From: Phanerochaete sordida
Lineage: Eukaryota; Basidiomycota; Agaricomycetes; Polyporales; Phanerochaetaceae
DNA length: 64,000 nt
Reading direction: 5' to 3'
Assembly: GCA_019973155.2 (NCBI GenBank)
Contig: BPQB01000001.1
Location: 248,001-312,000 of the forward strand
Under the pieces are notes generated by a model. That model was not told the DNA's origin and made no database searches. It saw nothing but the letters and a program-made list of their open reading frames with translations. Shown in pieces: positions 41,975 through 53,440 of this stretch (the stretch's first letter is position 1; each line of letters starts with the position of its first letter). Made by a program: the position numbers and the translations under genes.

Positions 41975-44240
41975 ATGCTGCTTTCCCAGCGTCGCGTATC
42001 CCAGACCGTCGCCGCGGCGTGGAGGTACCAGTCGTACAGACGGAGCGCACGGAACGTCCAGACCCAGGCGCAGTACGACTATCCCCCGCCAGAGGACCCA
42101 ATTGACAGTGCGGCACATGCAATACCAGCTGGTCTTGCGACACCTAGACAGGTACAACAGCACCCTCCTGAGCCGAGCCCACAGACGCGACTGACAAGGA
42201 CCGTCCAGCTCGTACGTTACCTAGATGACTTTGTCATCGGCCAGGAGACCGCTAAGAAGGTCCTCTCCGTAGCGTGCGTGAGCTTAATATACCCAATTCT
42301 CGAACCTCGCTCAATAAACTCCGCAGCGTGTTCAATCATTACAACCGCGTCCGCGCCAACCTTGCAGCTACGAGGCAAGAGGAGATGGACTGGGCGGAAC
42401 CAGACAGCCTGAGCATGGAAGATTGTGAGTGTAGTAGAATGCTCTCCCTTGTTTCGTACTAATGCGGGCCATTCAGCATCGCAGGGGGTAGCTCCCGCAC
42501 GAGTCTTGCCACATCCTCAGCGACTGCACCCTTCTTTCCCTCTGCAGTCCCGCCAGCCTTTCCCCCTCTTCGAGAAGAGCAACGTCCTAGTCATGTATGT
42601 AGCCACTACGATCCTACGGACCTTGCGCTCAATTTCGCCGCACTATTGTGCAGAGGACCCACTGGCTCCGGTATGTCCCCGCTGGACTTTGTGAGGGACA
42701 TTATCCTGACTCTCGTTCCCGCACTCAGGGAAGACACTGCTGGCAAAGACCTTGGCTAAAGTTCTTGATGTCCCTTTCTCAGTCAGTGATGCGACATCGT
42801 TCACACAGGTGAGTCTTACGTCACTGTGCAGAACTTTATTATAACGCTTGCTGCAGGCCGGATGTTCGTGCATACATCTTTAGTCTCTGCTTCTCAGGTT
42901 AACGTCGTGACCATATTTCACAGACGTCGGAGATGACGTTGACATGTGCATACAACGCCTGGTATGTCATATACCCCGCTGTTCAGGTTGTGCACTAACG
43001 CCTTCACATAGCTGCAAGCCGCTAACTGGGATCCATATCGTGCAAGGTGCATACCGCAGCTGAAGCCCTAGTGTCAGGCTGACCCGCACGGCATTAGCAT
43101 GGGCATCGTCTACATTGACGAGGTGGACAAGGTTGCACGCAAGAGCAGCTCGTCAGGAATGGATAGCACCCGTGACGTCGGCGGTGAGGGCGTCCAGCAG
43201 GCTTTGCTCCGAATGATGGAAGGCTCTGTCGTCACTGTCCCCGCGAAAGGCGGTATGGCCGAAGCGCCCCCAATGGGCGGGCAGGGCAGACGTGGCCCTC
43301 GTGGGCCGGGTGCAGCGCCTCGTGAGCTGATTCTGCTCTCAGCTTGTGTCTCTGAGCTGATTGATCAGCAGCCAAAGCCGATTCATACTCCATCGATACG
43401 TCCAATGTGCTGTTCATCTTGAGCGGCGCGTTTGTGGGCCTGGACAACATAATCAAGCGTAGAGTGGCGAAAGGCGTAAGTGTCTTGGCGCACATAGCCG
43501 GTCCTCGACGCTAACTGGCTGCACCAGTCAATCGGCTTCACGGCTCAGCTGTCTTCGGCAAGCTCGGAAGAGAACTCAAACGCGTTCATGCCATTCTTCA
43601 CATCGAACAAGGAGTCAGGTGGTCCTAATATGCTCGATTTTGTTGAGCCTTCCGGTGAGCACTCTGCCCTCACTCACGATACACGTAGCTAACACATCGT
43701 CAGACCTGGTCAGATACGGCTTTATTCCCGAATTCATCTCTCGGCTCCCTTCACTCACGACACTCGCGCCTCTCACGCCGCTGGACCTCCGTCGGGTGCT
43801 GACCGAGGTCAAGGGGTCACTCATTTCCCAGTACACGGCCCTATTCCTGTACTCCGGCGTTGAGATCCGCTTCAGTACTGGCGCGCTCGACGAGATATGT
43901 CGAAAGGCTGCCGAGCGGGGTGGCGGAGCGCGAGGCCTGAGGGGAATTATGGTGCGTTTGCTCTGGAAGGGCGCAACGCATTCCTTAACATCGTTTATGG
44001 TCACAGGAACAACTTCTGCTTCAGCCGATGTACGAAGTGCCGTAAGTCGCTCGCAGTTCACGTCGTGCGAGCCAGCCTGATCTGCTGCCTTCTAGTGGTT
44101 CGAACATTCGGCACGTGCTCATTACAGAACGCGTCGTACGAGGCGAGGATCCTCCACAATACTGGGGCAAGGGCGAGGGTCCAGCATTATGGCAGGCGTG
44201 GGCAGAGGAAGAGGAGAGGCGGCCAGGAAGGGGCGTTTGA
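41975..44240 (+). CDS. Mitochondrial ClpX-like AAA+ unfoldase
   Basis: AAA+ unfoldase of the mitochondrial matrix, either feeding a ClpP protease or acting alone as yeast Mcx1 does in haem synthesis. Fourteen exons (41975-42273, 42327-42424, 42477-42594, 42654-42670, 42729-42808, 42857-42863, 42924-42961, 43012-43046, 43098-43321, 43369-43475, 43528-43654, 43704-43951, 44007-44041, 44096-44240) give 525 residues. The N-terminus is Arg/Ser/Gln-rich and acid-poor, fitting a transit peptide. Motifs: [20 protein letters not shown], Walker A GPTGSGKT, AGYVGDDVD, Walker [40 protein letters not shown] (sensor 2 and pore region) and [13 protein letters not shown]. The bacterial zinc-binding domain is absent. 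Two exons are micro-exons of 17 and 7 bases. Confidence 0.9.
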
Positions 44241-44527
44241 CCGCGGATACCGTTGTGTTTGTGTGTACCATTAGCTCGTATCGGATAGGACTAGAGACTG
44301 GATTGTTGTAACATGTAATGGATTCCTGGAGAAACGTCCCATGCGGACCGACAACCGAGTGACTGCCTCAGTAGCTCAGCTGAGCGTACCGTATCCAAGG
44401 GTGAGATGAATCTACTATATGCGCGTTAAACGCTGACTGTGTACAGCAGTAGGTAGTACAACCAGACGGGGAGGGTGCGAAAGTCACAGAGCGAGCAAAG
44501 CGAAATGAGGGCGACGTGCTGTTACAT
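44241..44527. other. Convergent 3' spacer
   Basis: Between ClpX and the RanBP1 gene; no gene. Confidence 0.5.
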
Positions 44528-45429
44528 TTATTCCTCCTTCTTCTCTTCCTCTTCCTTTGCCTCCTCAGCAGCAGGCTCTTCCGGCTTAGCCTCCTCGGCC
44601 TCTTCAGCTTTCTCCTCCTCCTTTTCTTCCTCAGGTGCTGGCTCGTCGATCTTTGATGACTCGCTGGCGATGAGGTCCGCGTTGCTCTTCTGGGCTTTCT
44701 CAAAGGCTTCCTTGAACTGACCGGCGTCTGTAAATCACGTAAATCAGTAAGTGGCTTGCGACAGCGCGGGACAGAGGGGAACGTACGCTCAGCATTCGCG
44801 AAGCGGATGGCGAGGGTCTCCGAGGTGGCGGGGGTCTCAGCGTAGTCTGCGGCGACCTTCCATACCCAGCTGCGGTCAGAGCCAATGTTGGGTTGGAGCT
44901 TCATGTCCGTGGTGACTGGCGGGGCCATGCGTCAGAAACGCAGAGACGCGTAGAGAGAGGCGAACGCACTCATGTGGTTCGCGCAGACCTTGAGGGTCTT
45001 ATCGCGCCTCATCACAAGACGGACCTTCTTGGTCTCCTTGTTCTGCAGCAGTCGGACGTCGCCTGTTCCGCGCTCCTTCCACTCGTTCGACTCTGATACG
45101 AAACGGAAGAGCTTCGAGCGCCTGGCGGGACGCGTCAGCCTGCCAAGGGACTCGCGTTGAGAGTCCAGGATCACACGCACATCTTGAAGAGCACTTCCTC
45201 GTCCTCCTCGCCGGTCGAGGTTTCGACCTGCTCGGTGAGCTTGATCACAGGCTCAAAATGGGGGTCGTGCTCCTCGTCCTGCGGAAGCAGATGCGTCAGC
45301 GGCTGTGGCCACAGAGAAGTCTGAAGTGGCGCGAGGACGTGCAGGCCATCGATGGCTTGCGTGTGTCCCCGACGCGCGGGAGGGCAGCGGACGTACACGG
45401 GGCGCAAGGGCGTTGTCAGCTTCAGACAT
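44528..45429 (-). CDS. Ran-binding protein 1 (Yrb1-like)
   Basis: Cytoplasmic co-factor that binds RanGTP and stimulates RanGAP during nuclear transport. Minus-strand exons 45429-45397, 45278-45181, 45121-44970, 44915-44787 and 44727-44528 give 203 residues. The Ran-binding domain spans about residues 20-145: [14 protein letters not shown], the signature [55 protein letters not shown] and [20 protein letters not shown] Glu/Lys-rich acidic tail ([19 protein letters not shown]) follows and ends KKEE. The length is typical. It starts 211 bases from the p24 gene on the other strand, suggesting a shared promoter region. Confidence 0.95.
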
Positions 45430-45640
45430 GGCGGCTGGTTGTTCGTACAGGGGAAAATAGACGTGAAATGTTTGAGTGGGCGGTGGAGAGAAAAGTGGTG
45501 GTCGTCGCGTGCAAAGGACGAGAGCAAGATCAGCTATGACGCAGGACCCCGGGACACCTTGATCAGGCGCCTCCGGGGTCCCTCCGCTGCTGTTCGCCAG
45601 GCGTCTCGAGCCCGCGGTCCGCTGCACGCTCACGACGACC
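45430..45640. promoter_or_regulatory. Divergent promoter of RanBP1 and p24
   Basis: About 211 bases between the two start codons. No obvious TATA box. Confidence 0.45.
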
Positions 45641-46523
45641 ATGGCCCGGACATATACCCATGCTGCCCTCACGCTCTGCACTCTCTTTCTCCTCGTATGG
45701 CCGACCTTTGTCTCCGCACACATGATCGAAGTGCCTGCGGGCAAGAAGGAGTGTTTCTTCGAGGACCTGCATGTCAACGACAAAGTGCGGTACTACGTTA
45801 CACGTCCTTATACACTAGCTCATGCATAACGCGACTGTAGATGACTGTCACCTACCAAGTAGGTGGCGGGGGACACCTTGACATCGATTTCTGGGTATGT
45901 GCGCCCTGGACGCGCTTTCCAGTCCACGCTGTGCGCTAACCCCGACTCTCATTAGCTGGCGGACCCAGAGGGCCACGCTGTGCATAAACACATCAAGCAA
46001 TCCACAGGAACAGTCTCTGTTACTGCCGCCAAGGATGGACGTCACGAGTACTGCTTCTCAAATCAAATGAGCACGGTAGTGGACAAGCTCGTCAGGTACG
46101 TGACTGCCCTATTGTTGGCCGAAGCCTCACTGACAGCCCTGAAGCTTTAACGTCCATGGTGTCATATATGTCGACTATGACGGTATGTATGCCTTACTTT
46201 TGGCATGGTACAACCTTACCCAAACCTCCCCTTAGACACCGTCGCGCCAATCGAACGCGAAATCCGTACACTTGCAAACGGCCTTACAGCTGTGAAGGAC
46301 GAGCAAGAATACATTGTCGTGCGTGAACGCACACACAGAAACACCGCCGAATCGACGAACGACCGTGTGAAGTGGTGGTCGGTGGCACAAGTGATCATCC
46401 TCATTTGCGTGGTCGCATGGCAAGTTTACTACCTGAAGGTGTGCACAATCCCCCGTTTGGTCGTCCGTAATCTCCCGCTGACAGCTAGTCCAGTCCTTCT
46501 TTGAGGTCAAACGGGCATTCTAG
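45641..46523 (+). CDS. p24/emp24 family cargo receptor (Emp24-like)
   Basis: Type I membrane protein cycling in COPI/COPII vesicles between ER and Golgi. Exons 45641-45784, 45841-45894, 45956-46095, 46145-46182, 46236-46438 and 46494-46523 give 202 residues. Features in order: a signal peptide (ending TFVSA), a GOLD domain with the disulphide pair in KKECFFEDL and HEYCFSNQMS and the QVGGGGHLDIDFW strand. A coiled coil (APIEREIRTLANGLTAVKDE) follows, then a single TM helix (SVAQVIILICVVAWQVYYLK). The cytosolic tail, in the last exon, is SFFEVKRAF and contains the FF and KR sorting elements. The last exon and 3' flank of this gene have been copied twice downstream. Confidence 0.95.
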
Positions 46524-46759
46524 ATTATTCCGATATATTGGGTCGTAAACTGCTATGTTGTGCAGCCTAGCTGGCCTCTGGGCTTCATGAGGACACCTTC
46601 CGATAATACACATCTCGTCATCACAATCTTGCTTGCGCCCGTACAAAAACAAGCATCTGTGGTATAGGGCCTTAATATTGTCAAATAACCTGGTATATGT
46701 CTCTCAACGTCTCCACATGCACTAAATAATCTGCGACGACCGGCGAGCTCCTACGACGA
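46524..46759. other. 3' flank shared by p24 and RBR copy A
   Basis: Convergent spacer. Its p24 side is repeated in units B and C. Confidence 0.5.
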
Positions 46760-49143
46760 CTAGTCATCTCCATCTACAATCACCGTCTCAAACATCTGGC
46801 AATTCTGGTAATGAGAAGCCACCGCTTCGTTGATTTCTCGTGAAATGACCGAGCTGACAATTGCATTGCCACATCGATAACAGAAGTGCCTGGGTAAGAA
46901 GTCAGCTTCAATGCCAACACTACCGAGCGCGCCCAATCCACCCACATGGTGCAACCAGGGCCTGTGCACTGCGAAAAATCAGCAGGACGGCCTCGCTTTG
47001 AAAAGTGAGTACTTACTCTCATGTGATTGCAGCCTTCTGTCTTCTCCGCTGGGGTCTGGCAGCCTAACGATGGCCGTCAGAAGTCGAGCCTTTCGGATCA
47101 GCAGGCGCATACCTGGACAATACTTCCACCCTTTTTGTCCCATCAGCCTATGAAGCTCTGCCGTACCGTCGCAAGAGTGCTCCGCCTCCTGATCGTCGAG
47201 CATCTGGCTGCACATCTTGCACCAAGACTGCTCGCAGCCCGGCAAAGGGCACGTTATGATGCTGACTTCGTCCAGCTCGTCCTTGACCACGAAGAACGAG
47301 TTGTCACATCTGCGCCGACGCGTTCAGCCTGCCCTCCAACGGTGCAACCTGGGCACGTACCCTCGGCAGTGCAGCAGCATCGAGAACGACGCCATCTGCA
47401 GCTCAACGAACGTCGCATACTCGCCCTCCGAGAGCCCGACCTGCTGCACGAACTCGTCGCTGAGCACTACCGCCCGAGCTCCATGAGCACCCTCCTGGTT
47501 TTGCAAGCCCAACACGCACCTGCGGGATCCGCGTCGCTCTTCTCCGCGCTGCAGAGCGGGCACACGATCGGGTGGAGGCGCTGCGCGAGCTGCGTCGCGA
47601 CGTGCGCGCGGATGCAGTCGCGGCAGAACATGTGCCCGCAGCCGTCGACCTGCGCGACGTCCTCGTGCGAGTGGTGGTCGAGACAGATGCCGCACATGAA
47701 TGTCGCTACGGCCGGCTTCGGTGTCGGCGCGCGCGGCGTACGCGGTGCCCGGGGCAAGGGCCGCGGCGGGAGCGGCGGCAACGGCGGCACGGGCGCGGAC
47801 CAGTCACTCGCGTCCGACACCGAGGGCATGCGCATGAGGCTGTCGAAGAGCTCCTGCTGCTGCAGCGCGAGCGCGAGGTCGTCTGTCGAGTCGCCGTATT
47901 GGCTGGACGCACGTCCCTTGCCCTTGCCCTTAGCTGGTGAGACGGGCGATGGAGGCGTGGGCCACGGCGTGCCGGGCGAGCGCGCTTCCTTGGGCGAGGA
48001 CGCCGGCGTGCGCCCGAGCGAGGTCACGGTCGCGATCGACGAGCGCGCGGCGGCGAAGGCGCTGCTGCCCGACTGCACGAAGGACGAGAAGATGCTGTCG
48101 CGTCTGTGCAGGCGCGCGCCGTCGGGGTCCGACGGCGAGTGCGGCTGCTTCGTCTCCCGCGAGACGGTGCGTACGCGCGGCGGCCGGTGCAGCACGGCGT
48201 TGCGTTCGCGCTCGCGCTCGCGGAGCCGGGCTATGTCTGCTTTCAGCGTTGCATTCTCGGCGTGGAGCTGCGTCTTCTCGGACTTGAGCTGGTCCTGCTC
48301 TGCGCGCAGCGCGAGGGTCTCGAGGCTGGCCTGCAGCGTCGCGCCCATCCAGTAGTCCGCGCCGTCTTCTCCCAGCTGAGGGTGGGCAACGAAGAGATGC
48401 CCGGAGAAGTTGCCGAGGAGCTGTGTCTCCCATTGCAGTTCTTCGTCTGCGACCAATGACCAGTCCGCGCGAAAGAGGTTCGCTAAATAGTGTGCTGTGG
48501 AGTACGCCGATTTGTTAAATATGAATGCTGCGCTATCGGGATGGGTGCCCGGTCGTGGGTGAGAGTCGAAGATGACGTAGAAATCGCCATCGGCGCCGTA
48601 GATGCAGAAGCACGCAACAATTTCTGGTGGGCGAGTGATGACAGCACAAGATGATTTGCGATATCTGTTGCTCTCTTGTCTGAGCCGTCTGTATTTACGT
48701 CGTTAGCAAGTGATGGAAACGAAGCAGGATGACCTACTCCAGCAGCGTAGAGAACCCCTCGTGACGACTCTGTCCATAGTCAACGACCAAGAGGTTCAAA
48801 GATCGCTGGAAGATAGGGGATCTTGTGATATCTTCGACTTCTAGATGGGAAGAACTTGTCCAGTCTTCGCAGATGCTGAGCACCTCCTATATACCGCTCA
48901 GTCAGGGCTTGAACAGCCATAGGTATTACGTACATCGGCTGTGGATTCAGTCATCATGTCGAGCAAGAGTGCATTTCCACGTAACCCCGCACGCTCCTTG
49001 AGCAGCACCACTCTGGCGCAGTTCATAGCAGCGAGCCCACACGCCGAGGGGCCAGCAGCGCCGCTATACTGGCTTCTACCATGCGCAACCACATGATTGA
49101 CTAGTCTTCCACTTGAGATCGCTTGCAGAGTATCCGAAGTCAT
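46760..49143 (-). CDS. RBR E3 ubiquitin ligase with peptidase-like N-terminus, copy A
   Basis: Minus-strand exons 49143-48934, 48886-48738, 48688-47520, 47466-47361, 47309-47113, 47063-47017, 46968-46946 and 46889-46760 give 676 residues. N-terminal domain (1 to about 210): GPSACGLAAMNCAR with Cys35, then a core ending VIFDSHPRPGTHP with His163. The order and context resemble a papain/Ulp-like cysteine peptidase. Then a coiled coil (LRAEQDQLKSEKTQLHAENA) and a Ser/Pro-rich linker. RING1 reads CGICLDHHSHEDVAQVDGCG to CPLC. The IBR has CDNSFFV to CPLPGCEQSWCKMC. RING2 is KYCPGCQTPAEKTEGCNHM to HFCYRCG, with the catalytic Cys expected in the GCNHM motif. RBR ligases carry ubiquitin on this Cys before transfer. 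The ATG is conserved in all three copies. The peptidase reading is inference. Confidence 0.75.
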
Positions 49144-49938
49144 CGTTCCGAAGGGCCAGTGGAGGTGTAACACAGGCCACGCGGATACCGCCTGTCCAAG
49201 CATTCACACTAAATGCTCCATCGGCACTAGCCGCAATCTTGTTCCATCTACGCTGATTGAGTTCCAAGATCACGGCATGTGCATTGCAGATTACAGTGAA
49301 AGCCTGTACGATGTTCTGTAGACTACACAAGCCTCGCATCGCTGTATTCGAACTAGAGCAGTACTTAATGAGCAAGCTTTCAGAACCAGCAGCAGACAAA
49401 ATCCATACGTACTGACCGAACCCTGCCTGCACCTTGCAACTTTCTTACTTGCGATAAGTACCCTTTCTGCAGCAACTCGTGGATACTCTGCGTTCCGCGG
49501 TGAATGAAGGGTACGAGAGGCACGAGGAGGTAGGTGGGGGTCGTCTCGACGCTTCAGGCGTTCTAGGATGGGGCAGAGTGGATGGCCTTGGCGGCAGTTT
49601 ATTTCCAAGAAGTAATTCAGGGCAGGCCCGCAATATTCGTGTCTGGCGAGTGAGGTGATTGTAGTGCAGAAAGCAGGGAGGATCGAGGTCGAGGCGAAAT
49701 ATTTGGCCAGCTGGCCCGGCGTAGGCGGCCCTCTTCGGATCAGGCGCCACAAGGCTTCCGGGCCCGGACATCCGGCCGGCATCGACGACCTTCACAAATT
49801 CCACGGAAAAGAAAAGAAAAATACAGGAAAAATAACATCGAGCCAAAAGCTGCAGCCGATTGCTCGAGGTAAGCACTGTTGCGTAGCCGTAGTCCTGCAA
49901 GTGTTTTTGGATGCGTCGCTAGATCTTACGGTTAGTTA
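49144..49938. other. Upstream region of RBR copy A
   Basis: No independent gene called. Parts are similar to the regions upstream of copies B and C, including a frame (AFSVNAWTGGIRVACVTPP) that is conserved between A and B but shifted relative to the RBR start. It could be a lost or frame-broken upstream exon. Confidence 0.45.
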
Positions 49939-50110
49939 ATGGCACAAGTAATCATCCCGAGCCTTTTTGCGTGGTCGCATGCAAGTATATTACCTGAAGG
50001 TATGTACACTCCCCCGTATGGTTTTCAATATGCCCTGACGCTAAAGGGTGAACTATTCCAGTCCTTCGTTGAAGTCCAGCGGACATTGTAGACTATATTG
50101 ATGTATTAGA
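49939..50110 (+). pseudogene. Duplicated 3' end of the p24 gene (unit B)
   Basis: Matches the p24 exon 5 end, intron 5 and exon 6 (SFVEVQRTL then stop, against SFFEVKRAF), plus the 3' flank. One base is missing in the YYLK region, so the frame is broken. There is no upstream gene body, so it cannot encode a p24 protein. It marks the left edge of unit B. Confidence 0.8.
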
Positions 50111-50339
50111 TCGTAAATCGCTACGTTGCGCAGCCTAGCTGGCCTCGGGGTCTCGTGGGGACGCCTTCCAATAATACACATATCGTCACTGCAAACTTGT
50201 CCGTGACCATGCAAAAACAAGTTTCTGTGACATAATTTGGCAAACTGGTGCCTCAGCGTCGTTGAAACGGATCGTTCCTAATATTTGTCGTCACATACAC
50301 ATGATTTGAACCTTCGATAGTTGCCGCCGTCACCGCAGG

Positions 50340-52944
50340 CTAGCACCGGCAAAAACGTAAAGGCAAGGCTTGACCAATTTGCTGCCGATTGATAGAGCTG
50401 GCAAATACATTGCCACACTGATAGCAAAAGTTCCTGGGCAAGAAGTCAGCCTCAACTTTGTCAACACAACTATATGCACGTCCACTCACGTGTTGCAGCC
50501 AGGGCCAGTGCACTGCGGAGAAATCAGCGGGGCAGCTTCGCTTTGCAGAGCGAGTCCTTACCCTCATGTGACTACAGCCTGACACCCTCTCCACTGGGGT
50601 CCGACAGCCTGACAATGGCCATCAGAGGTCGAGCCTTGGATAGAATCAGCAGGCACATACCTGGGCAATATTTCCACCCCTTTTTGGCCATCAACGTATG
50701 AAGCTCTACCGTACCGTCACAGGAGTGCGCTGCCATGGGACCATCGAGCATCTGGCTGCACGTCTTGCACCAGGACTGCTTGCAATTCGGCAAAGGGCAT
50801 GTTATGATGCTGGCATCGTTCAGCACGTCCTTGGCGACGAAGAACGAGCTGTCACATCTGGTCGGGCGTGTTCAGCATAGCGTCGAGTCACGCAACCTAG
50901 GCACGTACCTTCGACAGCGCACCGGTACTGCATACGGAGCCATCTGGAGCTCGACGAATATCGCATATTGGGCCTCGGAGAGCCCGACCTGCCGCACGAA
51001 CGCGTCGCCGAGGACTGCCGCCGGAGCTCCATGAGCACGCTCCTGGTATCGCAAGTCTGACACACACCTGAAGGGTTGCCCCCCGGGCCGCTCTTGTTCG
51101 CGCTGCAGAGCGGGCACACGATCGGGTGGACGCGCTGCGCGAGCTGCGTCGCGACGTACGTGCGGATGCAGTCGCGGCAGAACATGTGCCTGCACCCGTC
51201 GACCTGCGCGAGGGCCTCGTGCGAGTGAGTGTCGAAGCAGATGGCGCATATGAACGTCGCCACGGGCAGCGGTGTTGGGACCCAGCGCGGCGGTGCCGGG
51301 GGCACGGGTGACGGCTGGTGTGGATACGGCAGTGCCGGGAGCGCGGATGACGGGTAGGGGAAACGCCTGCGCGGCGAGGCCGACCTCCGCGATCCTGAGG
51401 ACAGGGACGGCGGTGCAGTGGGCACGACTGGCGGCTGAAGCGGAGACCTGCGCGGTGGTGCTGAGGGCGCGGATGACGGCTGGTATGGAGACGGCAGTGG
51501 CGGGAGCCCGAAATACGGCGTCGCCGACCTCTGGGATTCCGAGGACAGGGACGGCGGCGCAGTGGGCACGACTGCCGGCTGAAGCGGAGACCTGCGCGGC
51601 GGTGCCGGGGGCGCGGATGGCGTTTCCGGGACCCGGAAACGCCTGCGCGGCGAAATCGACCTCTGGGATCCTGAGGGTAGGGACGGTGGTGTGGGGGCGG
51701 GCGCGAATGACAGCTGGAACGAAGGCCCGCGCGGTGGCAACGGGGGCATGGAAGACGGCGGGAGCGGAGGGCGCGTGTAAAACCGACTGATTGCGCTCAA
51801 CGCCATGGGCGTGTGCGCGAGGTTGCTGAAGACTTCTTGTTGCCCTGCCACGGGCCCAAGATCGCTCGCCCGGTCACCGTACTGGCTGGATGCGCGCGCC
51901 TTGCCCTTGTCAGGTGAGACGGGCTGCGCTGGCGCGTGCAGACCTTGCGTGTCCTGCGGGGCGGCGCGCTGCGGCCAGTGAGGTGCAGAGCTGCGTTCGA
52001 GCTCTCTCGCACGAATATTTGTGATGATCGCTCTCAACGCCGCGATCTCCCCGTGGAGCTGCGTCCTCTCCGACTTGGCTCGGTCCTGCTCCGCGCGCAG
52101 TGCGAGGATCTCGAGGCTCGCTTGCATTGTCGAGCCCATCCAGTAGCCCGCGTCGTCCGGTTCCAGCTGGGGGTGTGCGACGAAGAGGTGACCAGAAACA
52201 TTACCGAGCAGCTGTGTCTCCCATTGCAGCTCTTGGCCCACCACCAAGGACCAGTCCGCACGAAGCAGGTCCGCCAAATAGTGAGCTGTGTAGTACGCCG
52301 ATTTGTTGAAGATGAACGCTGCGCGATCAGGATGGGTGCCTGGTCGGGGATGGGGGTCGAAAATGACATAGAAATCGCCATCGGCGCCGCTGTATATGCA
52401 GAAGCAGGCAACGATTTCCGTAGTTCGAGTGATGACGGCACAAGATGATCTGCGATATCTGCTGCTCTCTTGTCTGAGTCGTCTGTATTTACGTCGTTAG
52501 CAAGTGATAGAGTCGAGGCAGAGTGGCCTACTCCAGCAGCGTGTAGAAGCCTTCGTAGCGATTCTGTTCATAGTCAACAACCAGGAGATTGAGAGATCGC
52601 TGAAATATGGGGGTACTTGTGATATTGTCGATTTCTAGATGTGAAGAGCTCGTCACGGTCCAGTTCTCGCAGATGCTCAACACCTCCTAGATCTCAATCA
52701 GCAGGGAGTCGAACAGCCATACGTGTGCACGTACATCAGCCGTGGATCCGGTCATCATGTCAAGCAAGAGTGCATGTCCGCTTAACCCTGCACGCTCCTT
52801 GAGAAGCACCACTCTGGCGCAGTTCATCGCAGCGAGCCCACACACCGAAGGGTCTGCAACGCCGCTATGCTGGCTTCGTCCATGTGCAACCACATGATTG
52901 ACTAGTCTTCCACTCGACATCGCTTGAAGAGTATCCGAAGCCAT
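50340..52944 (-). CDS. RBR E3 ubiquitin ligase with peptidase-like N-terminus, copy B
   Basis: Minus-strand exons 52944-52735, 52686-52532, 52482-51068, 51014-50909, 50857-50661, 50608-50562, 50512-50490 and 50433-50340 give 748 residues, with the same eight-exon layout as copy A. It is longer because the linker has tandem Pro/Ser/Arg repeats (RRSPLQPAVVPTAPPSLSS and RRSPLQPPVVPTAPPSLSS). The N-terminal motif is DPSVCGLAAMNCAR with Cys35; the second motif is FDPHPRPGTHP with His166. RING1 (CAICFDTHSHEALAQVDGCR), IBR (CPLPNCKQSWCKTC) and RING2 (KYCPGCRTPVERVSGCSHM, NFCYQCG) are complete. The C-terminus after RING2 is shorter and different from copy A. Presumed active on the visible residues. 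Confidence 0.75.
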
Positions 52945-53440
52945 TGTTCCGAAGAGCCAGTGGAGGAGTGACACAGGCCGTGCGGATGCCGCCTGTCCAA
53001 GCATTCATAATAAATGCACTATCGGCACTAGCCGCAATCTTGTTCCATCTACGCTGATTGGGTTCCAAGATCACGGTATATGCATTGCAGATTAGAGCGA
53101 CGACAGCGCAGGGCGTATGAGGCCTTGAGCTTGCGGGAATTATGACACAGAAAAGGCGGGCAAGAACATGGAGGTCGAGGCGAAAGGTCGTGTTCGCGTA
53201 CCAGCAGTCGGCCTCATTCGGATCATGCGCCACAAGGCTTTCGGGTCCGAATGTCCGACCAGCTACGAAACGTCTTCCCTCGACGACCAACCTATCAATC
53301 ATTTCCACAAATTCCGCGAAACAACAAATATAATGACGTCGAGTCAAAAGGTGTGGCCTCCCAGCCTCCAAGGCTCCAAGAAGCATCGACACGTGGCAGG
53401 CGCATGACGCTACTTCCGTCAAACTTTGAGGTTGATAACA
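52945..53440. other. Upstream region of RBR copy B
   Basis: Homologous to the upstream regions of copies A and C; no independent gene called. Confidence 0.45.

Larger units (their letters stand above)
46383..49938. repeat. Tandem duplication unit A
   Basis: About 3.5 kb, from the end of p24 exon 5 through an RBR gene and its upstream region. The same order is repeated in unit B directly after it and in unit C at 57.8 kb. Shared blocks are the p24 3' end, the RBR gene, and an upstream block with GGATCAGGCGCCACAAGGCT-like sequence. Confidence 0.8.
49939..53440. repeat. Tandem duplication unit B
   Basis: Direct repeat of unit A: p24 3' end, RBR copy B in the same orientation and homologous upstream sequence. 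It abuts unit A head to tail. Confidence 0.8.

Noticed and set aside
43320..43368. Apparent premature stops in ClpX near 43070 and 43420, suggesting a pseudogene
   Set aside because: Both fall inside introns once the AG/GTGCAT and C/GTGAGC donors are used. The spliced protein is complete and in frame.
47027..48355. Plus-strand frame of 442 codons across RBR copy A
   Set aside because: Antisense to the linker and RING1 exon; no domain; the RBR frame is supported by zinc ligands.
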